Shown here piece after piece: positions 37,101 to 45,728 of a stretch of 64,000 nt of DNA. Location: positions 907,501 through 971,500 of the forward strand of contig SMMW01000068.1 of the NCBI GenBank assembly GCA_004794655.1. The letters run 5' to 3'. A model generated the notes under the pieces. The model saw nothing but the letters and a program-made list of their open reading frames with translations. It was not told where the DNA came from and searched no databases. The stretch comes from Marisa cornuarietis. Lineage: Eukaryota > Mollusca > Gastropoda > Architaenioglossa > Ampullariidae. The stretch's first letter is position 1. The number at the start of each line of letters is the position of its first letter. The translations under genes were made by a program, and so were the position numbers.

Positions 37101-39832
37101 AAAAATACTGCTGGATGCTACTTTAGAGCCATTTCACAGCGATGTGTTAAACAGTTTATACTTAAAATGCCGTTTGCAAAAATGTACTCTCCATGACCTA
37201 ATGTATATTACTCCTGAAGAATATTAAGAGAGTGCCCGCATCTGATCCAATGCAACATCTTTCGCAGAATTTGACTGAAGCGAATTCAGCTGGGAAGTGG
37301 AAGAGTCTGTGTGTGTTGTCTGCTCATTGAGACACTTTGGCTTGTCAAAGGACATTTAGGGAATATTTCATGCATTTATTGGAATAGCTTCACCTGAAAA
37401 AGGCAAGCCATTAACTAGGGTCTTTAAATTCATCGCATTTATAATAAGTAAATCATAACGAATATTGGTCTCAGGCGCACGACCATACGGCATGTCTGTG
37501 GATTCGCTGTCGAGGTTAATCTTTTACACCGACGCGGGTCTTCATCTCATTGGCATGGTGAGAATGTCCACCAACAGCTACTTAACGGTAATCGACTCTG
37601 ACATCGACATGCCTGGGGACATCGAGCTGGACAAACACAACGGGTAAAGATAACAGAACTAACCCTACAACATAGGCTTTGTGAGCCAGAATTTAAATAT
37701 AAAGTTGTTTCCCTTTACAATATGTATAAATCTGTTGTCATCATCAACTAGACGCCTCCTCGGCATGGCAGACTATTGATTCTGGCTATACACTGTAAAT
37801 GAATGTTGCAAAAGCTACTACATTCTAAGCCTGTTTAGCTTTTGGAATTGAGACAGGTGCTCACTTGGTTGAGCTGTCTTTAGTGTGTTGGATGAAACAA
37901 ACAGGGTGATGTACTGGACTGATGTGGGTGCCACGCCTAGAATAGAGCGAGCCAACTATGACGGCACTGAGCGGAGAATACTCGTCTCGGCATCCGCAAA
38001 TCTGGACTTGCCACATGCACTGGCACTTGATACCGTTGGTGAGGTGTCCTTTCCTTCCTTCTTTCTTTCTTTTCAATTTTTATTTTCATTCTTTTCTCTT
38101 TTCTCTTTTTTTATTTCCTTTGTTCTGTTAGTTTGCATCCGCATTTGTTTTCTCTGTGTGGGGCACATGTGCGTGTGTGCGTGTGTGTATGTTTAGGCTT
38201 CCTATCGTAAGTACGTATTTTTGAATTTTTGAAAATTCATGATACGATGATGGACTGTAAGCACACATTTGTATTTGTGTGTTGGGATGAGCGTCCATGT
38301 GATTATGATTTTTTTCGAGTGTTTGTGTGTATTTTTTCTGTGTGTGTATATGCTTGTGTTTGTTTATTTGTTTGTTGATGTATATGTGCGTGAGGGGGCT
38401 CGGTTGCGTTACTGGATCGTGTTTGCGCGTGCGTGCAGGTCAGAGACTGTACTGGGCAGATGGCGAGACCCAGCTGATAGGATGGACAGATCTGGAGGGT
38501 CGGAATGTTAAGGAGATTTTGAGAACGCCTTCGTCAAGATTTTTTGGCATGGACATCTACCTCAACACACTGTTTGTCACAGACAGAACAACAAAGTACA
38601 TCCATTCAAAATTACTTGACACTTCTTTAGGACAACCTAAAGCTTATCCTTGCACTATCCCAGCTAATTGGAGAGATGAGATGAAAATATATGTTAATTA
38701 GGCATATCGTGAGGTCACGGTTTTGACCTCTTTCTGTGAATGGTAGTTTGTAGTCTTATATCTCAAGAAGGCAAGAGGGATAGTCACCTACTTCTGCGGA
38801 AGTAGTATCTCGATCTGAGCTTGACCCAATTGTTAAAAAAAGACAATTAAAGCACACTGTCCCTTTTAAAACAATTGAATGTCATATTTTATGATGTACT
38901 AACATTCCTGAATATTGATTATGACCAGGTCCCAGGCTGAGGTTACATACATTCGTCGTATTAGCACTGATGGAAAACGACAAGAGCAAGTGATCACAGT
39001 TAAGGGGCGATTAAATAACATCCGCATCTATTCGGAAGACACAGAAGACAAAGGTCAGTGAGTGCTCCTTCGAGAGTAAGAGAAAGGTCAAAGGGCATAT
39101 CTTACTGAAAACAAAAAAACAGTAGCTGGCTTTCTTTTAAACACCAAAACATTGTAACTAAAAATAATTTATATAAACTCCAGCAGCCAACCCTGTAAAC
39201 ACATGCCACATGCAGAGAAAGAACATCGTGCCTGAGACGAGAGCTGAACCCAGGACAGCCAACCTTCGCTGTATTGGTGACAGGCGTTAACCGTTGCGTC
39301 ACCGGACCACCCAACTAGACGTCGGGCACTAAATTAAGAACAAACACTTTAAATAAATTTATTATCAAAATACTAATTTTTATAGCTAATTTTTATCAAC
39401 AAATGTATATAACAAATCTACTGATTTACTGAAAGGTTGTATACTGAAATGTTGTTATAGGATCCAATGGGTGTGGACGTAACAATGGCGGCTGTGACGA
39501 TATCTGCGTACCAGCCCCTGATAATAACAGCAAATGTTTATCATCAAAGAACGAATGTAGTAGGTATCTTACAAAAAGAAAAAAAAACATTTTCTAGAAA
39601 GAACCTTACACAAAATTTACTATATAAAAGGAGGAAAATCAATATAAAATTAATCTTCACAGAAAATGGAGACAATCAAAAGTAGTATTACAACAATAAC
39701 GAGGTAATGATGTTGAGTAATCACGAGGGTTGATTTTCTTATCTCCCTTTCAGAAACAGAACTGTAGCTGCCCATCTCGCTTCGCTCGTCGTTTTCTTGA
39801 AGATGATAGAAAAGAAAGAGGACTGTGACTGA
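22216..39832 (+). CDS. Secreted LRP-like protein: signal peptide + 2 x (YWTD beta-propeller, EGF-like)
   Basis: Predicted exons, all phase-consistent: 22216-22288 (ATG), 25862-26098, 26433-26607, 26885-27018, 30064-30223, 30425-30549, 30964-31066, 34120-34343, 37475-37643, 37905-38038, 38439-38595, 38929-39053, 39461-39563 and 39754-39832 (TGA), about 665 residues. Exon 1 is a signal peptide ([16 protein letters not shown]). Residues ~25-301 and ~336-605 are six-bladed YWTD propellers of LDLR/LRP type: [38 protein letters not shown] and LYVTDW in module 1, with matching motifs in module 2. Each is followed by an EGF-like piece ([27 protein letters not shown]). No membrane helix is seen, so it is probably secreted; the ligand is unknown. 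Weak points are the acceptor at 34120 (34104 also possible with donor 31062), the donor at 38595 and the short last exon. Confidence 0.82.
23085..25424. mobile_element. TTAA-flanked DNA transposon remnant in intron 1 of the LRP-like gene
   Basis: The left end is TTAA (23085-23088) then AGGGATTCTCACCTCTAAA. The right end, read on the minus strand, is TTAA (25421-25424) then AGGGATTCTCACTTCTATA. These are inverted repeats of about 18 bp with two mismatches, with TTAA as the apparent target duplication, giving a 2332-bp element. Koloboks and piggyBac-like elements use TTAA. Inside are weak minus-strand open frames (23296-23508, 23923-24141) without a recognised domain, so it is probably non-autonomous or decayed. 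The ends resemble, but are not identical to, those of the 5.47-kb unit at 53938. Confidence 0.65.
25462..25640. repeat. Compound (GA)n/(GT)n tract interrupted by a copied exon junction
   Basis: GA and GT runs lie on both sides (25462-25500 and 25579-25640) of a 77-base non-repetitive insert, 25501-25577. Confidence 0.9.
25501..25577 (+). pseudogene. Exact 77-bp copy of an NRF-6-like intron/exon junction
   Basis: It is identical to 13043-13119: 45 bases of intron, the acceptor CTCTTTCAG and the first 32 bases of the 13088 exon. Both places have a GT tract directly upstream. The piece lies inside intron 1 of the LRP-like gene and cannot encode anything alone, though it carries a working-looking 3' splice site. 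Confidence 0.9.
26820..26884 (+). repeat. Degenerate tandem repeats of an exon start
   Basis: Just upstream of the exon at 26885 there are several TGATGTAC(A/T)G-like units that resemble the first bases of the exon (GTGATGTACTGG). They look like short slippage copies of the splice junction and leave several AG dinucleotides near the true acceptor. Confidence 0.55.
28345..28411. repeat. (ATATATACAC)n repeat
   Basis: Imperfect 8-10-bp ATATACAC units in the intron. Confidence 0.85.
28960..29470 (+). mobile_element. RTE-like non-LTR retrotransposon fragment
   Basis: Conceptual reading gives [13 protein letters not shown] near 29045, [19 protein letters not shown] near 29160 (the F-ADD catalytic box of reverse transcriptase), [12 protein letters not shown] near 29260, and [19 protein letters not shown] then AFHTLRP near 29380-29450. 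The order and wording match the thumb and palm of RTE-clade reverse transcriptases. Stops and frame changes separate the blocks, so it is dead. It sits in the sense direction in an intron. Confidence 0.75.
30003..30061. repeat. (GT)n tract abutting a 3' splice site
   Basis: About 29 GT units lead directly into TAG/GAAAAAGACTG, the acceptor of the exon at 30064. There is no pyrimidine tract between. Confidence 0.95.
31154..31185. repeat. (CA)n microsatellite
   Basis: About 15 CA units in the intron between the two modules of the LRP-like gene. Confidence 0.9.
31515..31885. repeat. Minisatellite, 23-bp unit, about 16 copies
   Basis: The unit is AATAATCCAAAGTCACCACGT plus two bases (AT). Variants differ at CCA(C/T)G, CCAA(A/T)G and C(A/T)CC. 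Because 23 is not a multiple of 3, a false 62-residue minus-strand open frame of 23-residue repeats appears at 31724-31912. Confidence 0.9.
31886..32840. other. Intron sequence, repeat-like, unidentified
   Basis: It contains an AAC trinucleotide run (32167-32195) and a stretch with repeated phrases such as AGTCTG and AGGACTTG (32240-32480). The wording suggests an interspersed repeat family; I cannot name it. Confidence 0.4.
32841..33629. mobile_element. Fold-back (long inverted repeat) element
   Basis: The left arm (about 32841-32972) carries CCCTGAAT and then repeated ACTTAATCCCC phrases. The right arm (about 33529-33629), read in reverse complement, carries CCCTGAAT and the same phrases. 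The best-matching block is CGACACTTAATCCCC, then TAGACTTTTACTCCCTAGG, then CACTTAATCCCC. The middle (32973-33528) is non-coding. It resembles a MITE or fold-back element with internally repeated ends; the superfamily is unknown. Confidence 0.6.
34344..37474 (+). other. 3.1-kb intron of the LRP-like gene
   Basis: The middle is the non-LTR fragment at 35300-36792. The remainder is AT-rich with no other recognisable content. Confidence 0.7.
35300..36792 (+). mobile_element. 5'-truncated non-LTR retrotransposon, 3' part
   Basis: Broken reading frames give GLKQGE, then [18 protein letters not shown] with the reverse-transcriptase ADD box, [38 protein letters not shown] and [18 protein letters not shown]. 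The end is ACTGAAATAAAGAAA followed by about four and a half TTGTCA units (36766-36792), a typical microsatellite tail. It is the same family as the minus-strand element at 47445-50160 (VVFRNGG, VHLFALKRFL, MIYGETGRYP). It is dead: stops and frameshifts throughout. Confidence 0.8.
39178..39320 (-). repeat. tRNA-derived SINE-like repeat
   Basis: Read on the minus strand it starts GGTGGTCCGGTGACGCAACG, continues GTTAACGCCTG (A-box like) and later has GGTTCAGCTCT (B-box like), with a non-tRNA tail (GCATGTGTTTACAGGG). Box order and spacing fit a pol III promoter, but it does not fold as an intact tRNA. Degraded relatives lie at 20420-20520 and near 17105. It sits in an intron of the LRP-like gene, antisense to it. 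Confidence 0.65.
39754..39832 (+). CDS. Candidate last exon of the LRP-like gene
   Basis: After acceptor CCCTTTCAG the phase-2 join gives a 25-residue tail ([20 protein letters not shown]) ending at TGA 39830-39832. It carries no further EGF cysteines and no clear membrane anchor. In another frame the same exon reads NCSCPSRF, a tempting EGF ending, but no donor phase joins it. Confidence 0.45.
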
Positions 39833-41032
39833 GCATGAAAAATGTCAGCAAAAATACATGACAACAACAGAATATACACAACACTACAAAAAGAACTTTA
39901 GACATTACTGCAAGAACCCTGGAACTTGGACAGCTTGCTTTGGCCTGTGGCTAGAAATCTCCTCACCAGCAGAAGTGGGGGGGGGGGTGATTTATCAGGT
40001 GAGAAACGTACTGTACTAGTCAGTCTCTGAACGACAGGGAGTGCTTGTTCATGGGAGCATGGTGTTCTCGAACTACCTGTACTTACATACATTTTCCTGT
40101 CCAGATGACTGTTAGAAAAAATGTAAAAAAAAAATAATGAAACCTTTATTACACTTTTTCTACACTGCTGCTGTGAAAATACCACAGTTGTGCTATAAAT
40201 AAAAGCGGTAAATTTGTATGTATGTAAATTTTGTTATAAGGGCTAGTAATTATACAAACAACCATGTATTAGGCTCCGGCACGATGCGTATCACGTGGTA
40301 GACAATTCAAGGGGCGTGACAGCTGGCGGACAAGCAAGCCTCCATGCCATTGTCCGAATGGGCAAGAAATTCACTTCATCTGCACCACAACAGTCGGTGT
40401 GGTATAGGCAAGGTGAAGACAAGCAAACTTTGTCTAGATACGAAACAAAAGTACGTGTAATTGATCATGCTGACCCATAAGAACTGTCGAAGCATCTATA
40501 TTTTCCATCGACCACAAGGACTTGCCGTGCACCAGAATTGAAGATATTGTGGAGTACCTTGTTTTCGCCAAAAAAAAAACTACACAATGAAAGAACTTAA
40601 GGGTTTCATTTCAAGTATCTAAGCCTAAGATGTATTCCTAAACACTAGGGGTTTGGTCCAGACTACCGAAAACAACCTCAATTAAAAAAGCCAGGGAAAG
40701 ATTAGACCCAAGCGATCATTGCATCAAACTCAAAGCGCTTGAATCTTTTTCTTTTCCTTCACTTGTGTTTTAACCAGAATCTCCTTATTTTGTAAGTTCT
40801 CTATGCTCAATTATTGTACTACAGTTGTTTTCATAATTAGTACCTAGCTGAGAAATGTTTAAGGAATGTTTTATTAATTTGTTTCTGTTTTGCAGTATCA
40901 CATCAGTGATACATTTGTAAATGTTTTACTGCTAGAGCTGGAGATCATGTGTATTACAAGCACATTAGTATTTTATAAAGTATGGTGCTTTTGGGTTTTT
41001 TGCTTTATTTATTTCATTAGCACATATTGGCA

Positions 41033-41063
<31 letters not shown>

Positions 41064-41840
41064 CTCGCGCGCATGTATAGATGCTAATTAAGATAATAAG
41101 TACTATTTTTCATGTTTCCTTATTGGATAGTTTATTCAATACACTCCTCACAAATCGGACAGACTGAAGATAAATTTATTTTATCAAAATGACGAATTAA
41201 GAGGTAAACAGTATGAAAAACAAGAGGGAAACATGAATCAACATCACCTTCATTAAAGTAACAAACATCAAATCATTACTCAAATTCAAATGGAATCATC
41301 AATGTAAGTTAATACGAAATTGTAACAGAGCACTTGGCATTTCAAACTGCAAGTTGCACAACACAATCTTCTCAGTATGAGTTCTCTCTCTACATCATTA
41401 CTAAAGATAGGAACTGCAGTTACTTCGACTTTAGTGTCTTCTTCTGATTAAACATTAGAAGGACACAAATAAACTAGAGCAAAGCAGACAAACATCACCT
41501 TGTCTAAAGCCGTCGTATTGTTTTCATGAAGGCTTACTAATGATCAAAATAGTGGAAATCAAAATAGTATATTTCTGCCTCACTGTACCAATCACACGCT
41601 CACACGTGAATACGAACATTAGTTAACTTCATTGTTAATTCCACTTCAAATGCAGACAGTTGTTTTTTGCCCCATGTAAAGACTGTTTTTCCACCTAGAG
41701 ATGACTTTGCACTTTAAAGGGAGAGAGAGAGGAAACTTTGAACTTTTATTGATTAGGCCTGAGCCCATTTCAAGGGGAAGGTGAACAACATCTATCAAAG
41801 TAACTATACCCATATATAAATACTTCAACATACTGCATTT
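39833..41840. other. 3' flank of the LRP-like gene, no further gene seen
   Basis: An AATAAA at about 40198 is a candidate polyadenylation signal. An open frame at 40295-40480 (MVDNSRGVTAGGQASLHAIV) might be a transposase scrap but I cannot place it. A GT/GC repeat lies at 41034-41073. Confidence 0.5.
41034..41073. repeat. (GT)n-(GC)n microsatellite
   Basis: About 13 GT units followed by GCGC/TCGC. Confidence 0.9.
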
Positions 41841-41849
41841 ATGAATATA

Positions 41850-43124
41850 TCTACTCTCAGTCTCTTTTGAAGTAGCAGCAGAAAAGCATTCCGCTCAGCA
41901 CTAGCCACTTCAAATTTTTCACGCTCCAGGGCCAGTTCTTGCCTCCTTAGCTCCAGCTCTGCTAGCCTCTCCTCCCTCTTTTCTACTTATCTTTTCATAA
42001 CAAGTTCTAACAGAAGATCATTAGGCTTTTTCTTCTTTGAAGAAGGCACAGCATCTGCACACAAACAGGTGCTTAAATAAATAAACTGATTATATTTTTC
42101 ATAGAGGCATTCTGCAGACTATTCTATGAGCAGCAAAAACAGATTCACACCTACTTGACTACAACAGTGGTGCGGATAGGTGCATTTGCAGTCTGGTTTA
42201 CAGTTTTTCTCACGAATCGAGTAAGCTACTGCTGGCCACATACCATTCATCATTCCTTATGTCAATTCATAGACAACATGTTTGCATGTTATGTTGCATG
42301 CATGTATACGTGTCATTTCCTTATGTCAATTCATAGACAACATGTTTGCATGTTATGTTGCATGCATGTATACGTGTCATTTTTTGTAAAGCGCCATGAG
42401 TTTGCCCCCTAAGGGTAGGGATATGGTGCTACTAATAAACTTTATTTATATTGTACCAATACCTAGGTGGATAAAAGCAACAATTATATTTGACTGGGAA
42501 CATGCTGTTCTCTTTCTGGCCTCACAATGTGCTGTCATGCCACCTTTGTTATTTTTACGTTTATGCATTATTTGACATGTGCAAGATTAGTCGTTGCTTA
42601 CTTTCAATTTCATTGCTGGATGAAGAAGGTCCAGCAACAGCTTCGTTTATTTTTTTGTTTTTTTTTCTGTTTCGTGACTCTATTGCTGCAGCACGTATTT
42701 CTACAGCACGTTGCCTCTGCTCCACTTCATCTTTTTTTCTGACTCCCCCCCCCCTCTTCATTTTCCATTCTTTCTTTAATTCCTATAGTTTCTAAAAGCA
42801 GATTATCCTTTTCTGTAAGTTCCTCTTCTTCTTCCCCTGATCTAAAATTAAAAGAAATGCAGTAAAGTGGATGGTTAGATATTTTTTAACTCACATAAAC
42901 ACAGAAACACTCTTCCGACTTGTCCTGAGCACTTGCGGTTGTATGCTCTCATTATTTATAAGGCATTGACATACTGATTTAGAATAATTGTTCCCATATA
43001 TTTTGTTCATGACTAACTCTGCATCCTTTATATTCTGGGTGCGTTTAAATTGCTCCATCAAAAGACTGGTTCTCTCTCGGACTCTCCGAACCTCTCGTTG
43101 AAAACTTGTCAATCTGTAGTGCAT
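41850..43124 (-). pseudogene. Broken coiled-coil gene of the type that accompanies DNA transposons
   Basis: Minus-strand pieces in order: around 43124-43010, EVRRVRERTSLLMEQFKRTQ; 42843-42602, SGEEEEELTEKDNLLLETI and, one frame over after a run of ten G, VEQRQRAVEIRAAAIESRN; then 42054 to about 41850, PSSKKKKPNDLLLELVMKR, a stop, and EERLAELELRRQELALEREK. The donor at 42602 (phase 1) and acceptor at 42054 fit. The plan 'basic helix, SG-x-EEE-x-E-LL, Lys-rich stretch, Glu/Arg coiled coil' is familiar from uncharacterised invertebrate proteins, often transposon-associated; this is recollection, not a search result. Two lesions, the frameshift at the G run and the in-frame stop, suggest a pseudogene. 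A Myb-like N-terminal exon was not found. Confidence 0.5.
42254..42383. repeat. Tandem duplication, about 65 bp x 2
   Basis: CCTTATGTCAATTCATAGAC through GTATACGTGTCATT occurs twice in direct succession and identically. It is followed by AAAGCGCCATGAGTTTGCCC, a typical end of a short dispersed repeat, and AATAAA. Confidence 0.85.
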
Positions 43125-44282
43125 AACTGAAACATGGTAAAATCAGAGTCCATAGTACTATCCATGAATTAAAAGTAGTAAACATTGTAATTACTGAACA
43201 CAGGTGAGTTAACATTATGACTGACAAGTAGTGAGTTGAAATGCAGTACCTGAAACAGCATTATATGAATTTTGGTGCTATTTTAGCAGCATAAGCCAAA
43301 TATCTTTTTACAGTTCCCATAAACTTTCCTTCTAAAGTTGTATACAAACTTATTTAGTTTTGGTTTTCTTGTGGTATGCATCCTTCCATCCTTCCATTGA
43401 CAGGACGAATTTTCATGAATTCACTGACTTTGTTTCACTTGAACACCATGAAATAAATTTATGTTTTTGTTTAAATATGTTTTGCTTGATTGTATACTGC
43501 CACTTGTATGCAAGTTTGTACATGATTGTGAGGAATTGAAGATGCATGCACATCTTAAGGACTCAGCCACTCTTTTCCAGCCATCCCAGATTTATCGAAA
43601 GGCCGGTCGAACAATACCTGCCTCAATAAATGCAGGTCCATTTCCTCTGAGAAACGGATGATTTTTGTAAAATAACAATTTGCAAATGCTAGTAGTGACC
43701 GGGGATAACCAGTGCAGCTTAATTTCAAAATTTCTCAGCATTTCATTCCTGAACCACTATAGTTACTAATGTAAACCGGGCTTCAATCGGTGAGCATGTA
43801 TGGTGGGGGAAACTTGCAGCCACGCCAGCACACAGGAAAAGAACGGGAAAAACAGCGTGATCCCTTTTCTCTTTTCTTTACTACAATGCGGGAAAACAAA
43901 GGAAATAGAATAAATGGGAAAATAGGAAAAATAGGAAAAACGTTGCCCTGAAAGCAAACAAAAACAAACTTGTAGCACATCATGATTAATAAAATCAAAC
44001 ATCAAATTTACACAGAATTTCCCAAATATATTATTAAAAATCTCAAACACCTAAATCATGCATGACAAAATCTTGCACATAAACTTCTTCCTTCCTCACT
44101 TCACGTGCAAGGGTATCTCACGCCATATCTCATTTCCTGTACTCAACACTACACAAAAAATGTGATTTGGGAATCTGCAACCATCCTACACATAAATAAA
44201 AAATCATACAAAAATACGACTGTGATCTCAACAATCTAAAAACAAGATTATTTCTCTACTAACCTGATTTAGGACAACGAAG
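43125..44282. other. No gene recognised
   Basis: AT-rich sequence with short open frames only. Confidence 0.5.
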
Positions 44283-44708
44283 ATCACTGCTATTTTGGGT
44301 CCAGCACATTACCCAGAGGTGTTTGCTCGTCTTGGCATGGAAGTGTCTTCAGGAGTTTTGTTGGTTGGGCCACCAGGTTGTGGTAAAACTCTGGTTGCAA
44401 AGGCTATTGCAAATGAGACTGGAATCAACTTTATTTCTGTGAAGGGCCCAGAACTCATGAATATGTATGTAGGTGAGAGCGAGAGAGCAGTCAGACAAGT
44501 TTTTGAACGAGCTAGAAACTCTGCACCATGTGTCATTTTCTTTGATGAGTTAGACTCTCTTTGTCCCCAGCGATCTGACCAAGAGAATCCGTCTAGTGCA
44601 AGAGTGGTGAACCAATTATTGACAGAGATGAATGGGCTTGAATCAAGGAAGCATGTGTACATTACGACACAAGCAAAATACTTGAGATCTGCCAACAAAC
44701 AGTGGTGA
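44283..44708 (+). pseudogene. Truncated NVL-type AAA ATPase fragment
   Basis: An uninterrupted frame encodes [18 protein letters not shown], Walker A ([18 protein letters not shown]), [36 protein letters not shown], Walker B ([15 protein letters not shown]) and [20 protein letters not shown]. This is the D2 AAA module of nuclear VCP-like protein (NVL), a ribosome-biogenesis ATPase. Homology stops after HVYI, where about 20 unrelated residues and TGA follow, so the sensor-1 Asn, arginine finger and the rest are missing. No exon breaks occur over more than 120 codons, unlike the short exons of other genes here. It is a retrocopy or captured fragment, probably recent because the frame is intact. 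Confidence 0.8.
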
Positions 44709-45018
44709 AATAATAATACAAATAATACTTGTTGTTTTACTTCTTGTACATTTCTGTATAAAAATTAGGTAAATAATATTTATGTAGTACACAATAAATC
44801 TTTACACAATGAGCAAAGTCTTCAATTTTTGTAGTCTGAATTAACATTTATGGTTTTGTAACAAAGTATGGATGTCATGCTGAAACAGACAAATACTCAT
44901 TTTTTGCAGTCATTCACAATTTTTACCATAAATAATTTTACAACTGCATAAAGTCTGCCAAAAAAAAAGTCTTCACAATATTGCTGACCCTAAAAAAAAC
45001 ACCACCCTACTTTGATCT
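44709..45018. other. No gene recognised
   Basis: AT-rich spacer between the NVL fragment and the THAP fragment. Confidence 0.5.
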
Positions 45019-45255
45019 TTAAATAAAGGCAGTTAATGGCATCATGCAAGTTACCTTTAATGGCCTCTGCCATGAAAAAACTGATGGCACTGTCGACTCC
45101 TTTAGCAGCTTTAATGCACCATCCGAGCAAATTACTTCACGGTTTGAAGGTACCCAAGGTTTATTGCTAGGACCAACACTTTTTAAAGCTTTTAGCCACA
45201 AGGCCCTCCGTGACGGATCTGATGGTAACCTGAAAATGTCCACACACATTTGCAT
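45019..45255 (-). pseudogene. Damaged THAP zinc-finger fragment
   Basis: The minus-strand frame reads CVDIFRLPSDPSRRALWLKA, then NKPWVPSNREVICSDG and LKLLKESTVPSVFSW. This matches the THAP order: FRFP-x-D-x2-R-x2-W, W-x-PS-x4-(V/I)CS, then LK...(A/T)VPSVF. The conserved His-Phe after ICS-(E/D) is gone; the sequence jumps to the domain's closing LK...VPSVF, so the C2CH zinc site cannot form. The first Cys pair is not in this frame either. THAP domains bind DNA in transposases and host regulators. It may belong with the minus-strand coiled-coil pseudogene to the left. Confidence 0.6.
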
Positions 45256-45508
45256 GTCAAAAATAAATCCCTTTGATTAAATGCATATTTTAAGTAGGTC
45301 ATAGTCTTAAAATATTTTTATTTACCATTTCTTTATAAAAGGTTGTTAAGTTGTTAACTCATTTAGCTTCTGCCATGTAAATCCCACATTGCTCTATAGT
45401 GTTACAACACAAACTTGTGGTTACCACTTTTTCAGTTATCTGACATGTCTTCTTTATATGTTAACATATTATATCATGATATCAAAACTGCATCACATGT
45501 ACTGCAGT

Positions 45509-45600
45509 GGCGTAGGAACCAGGGGGGCAGCGGGGGCAGCCGCCCCCTCAAGGAAAATACTGGGGGGGGAGGCTGTTTGCCCCCCCCCCAATATTCCCCA
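45509..45600. repeat. G/C-rich transposon-end-like repeat
   Basis: CAGTGGCGTAGGAACCAGG followed by GGGGGCAGC/GCCGCCCCC short inverted blocks. CAGTGGCGTAG-type starts are common at hAT-like ends. A similar GGCGGGTAGCGGAGCGAGG with a G run occurs at 53848-53880, and GACTACGCCACCACC at about 53192 is its inverse. I cannot pair them into one element. Confidence 0.35.
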
Positions 45601-45728
45601 CAAAGCGCAAACTAAGTAAAGAACTGAAGAAAGGTAGGGGAACGTAAAGAGGAGACGGTCATCACCGTCACAAAAGCGGGCCCTGAGGTAAGTGGAGGCT
45701 CTAACACCTCATTCATCTCCGACGATCA

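Noticed and set aside
39754..39829. NCSCPSRF as the missing end of the EGF-like domain
   Set aside because: It needs a phase-0 join, but the preceding exon has no phase-0 donor; kept only as a remark in the exon entry.
40295..40480. 61-codon frame MVDNSRGVTAGG as a transposase piece
   Set aside because: No motif is strong enough to assign it, and no inverted ends were found around it.
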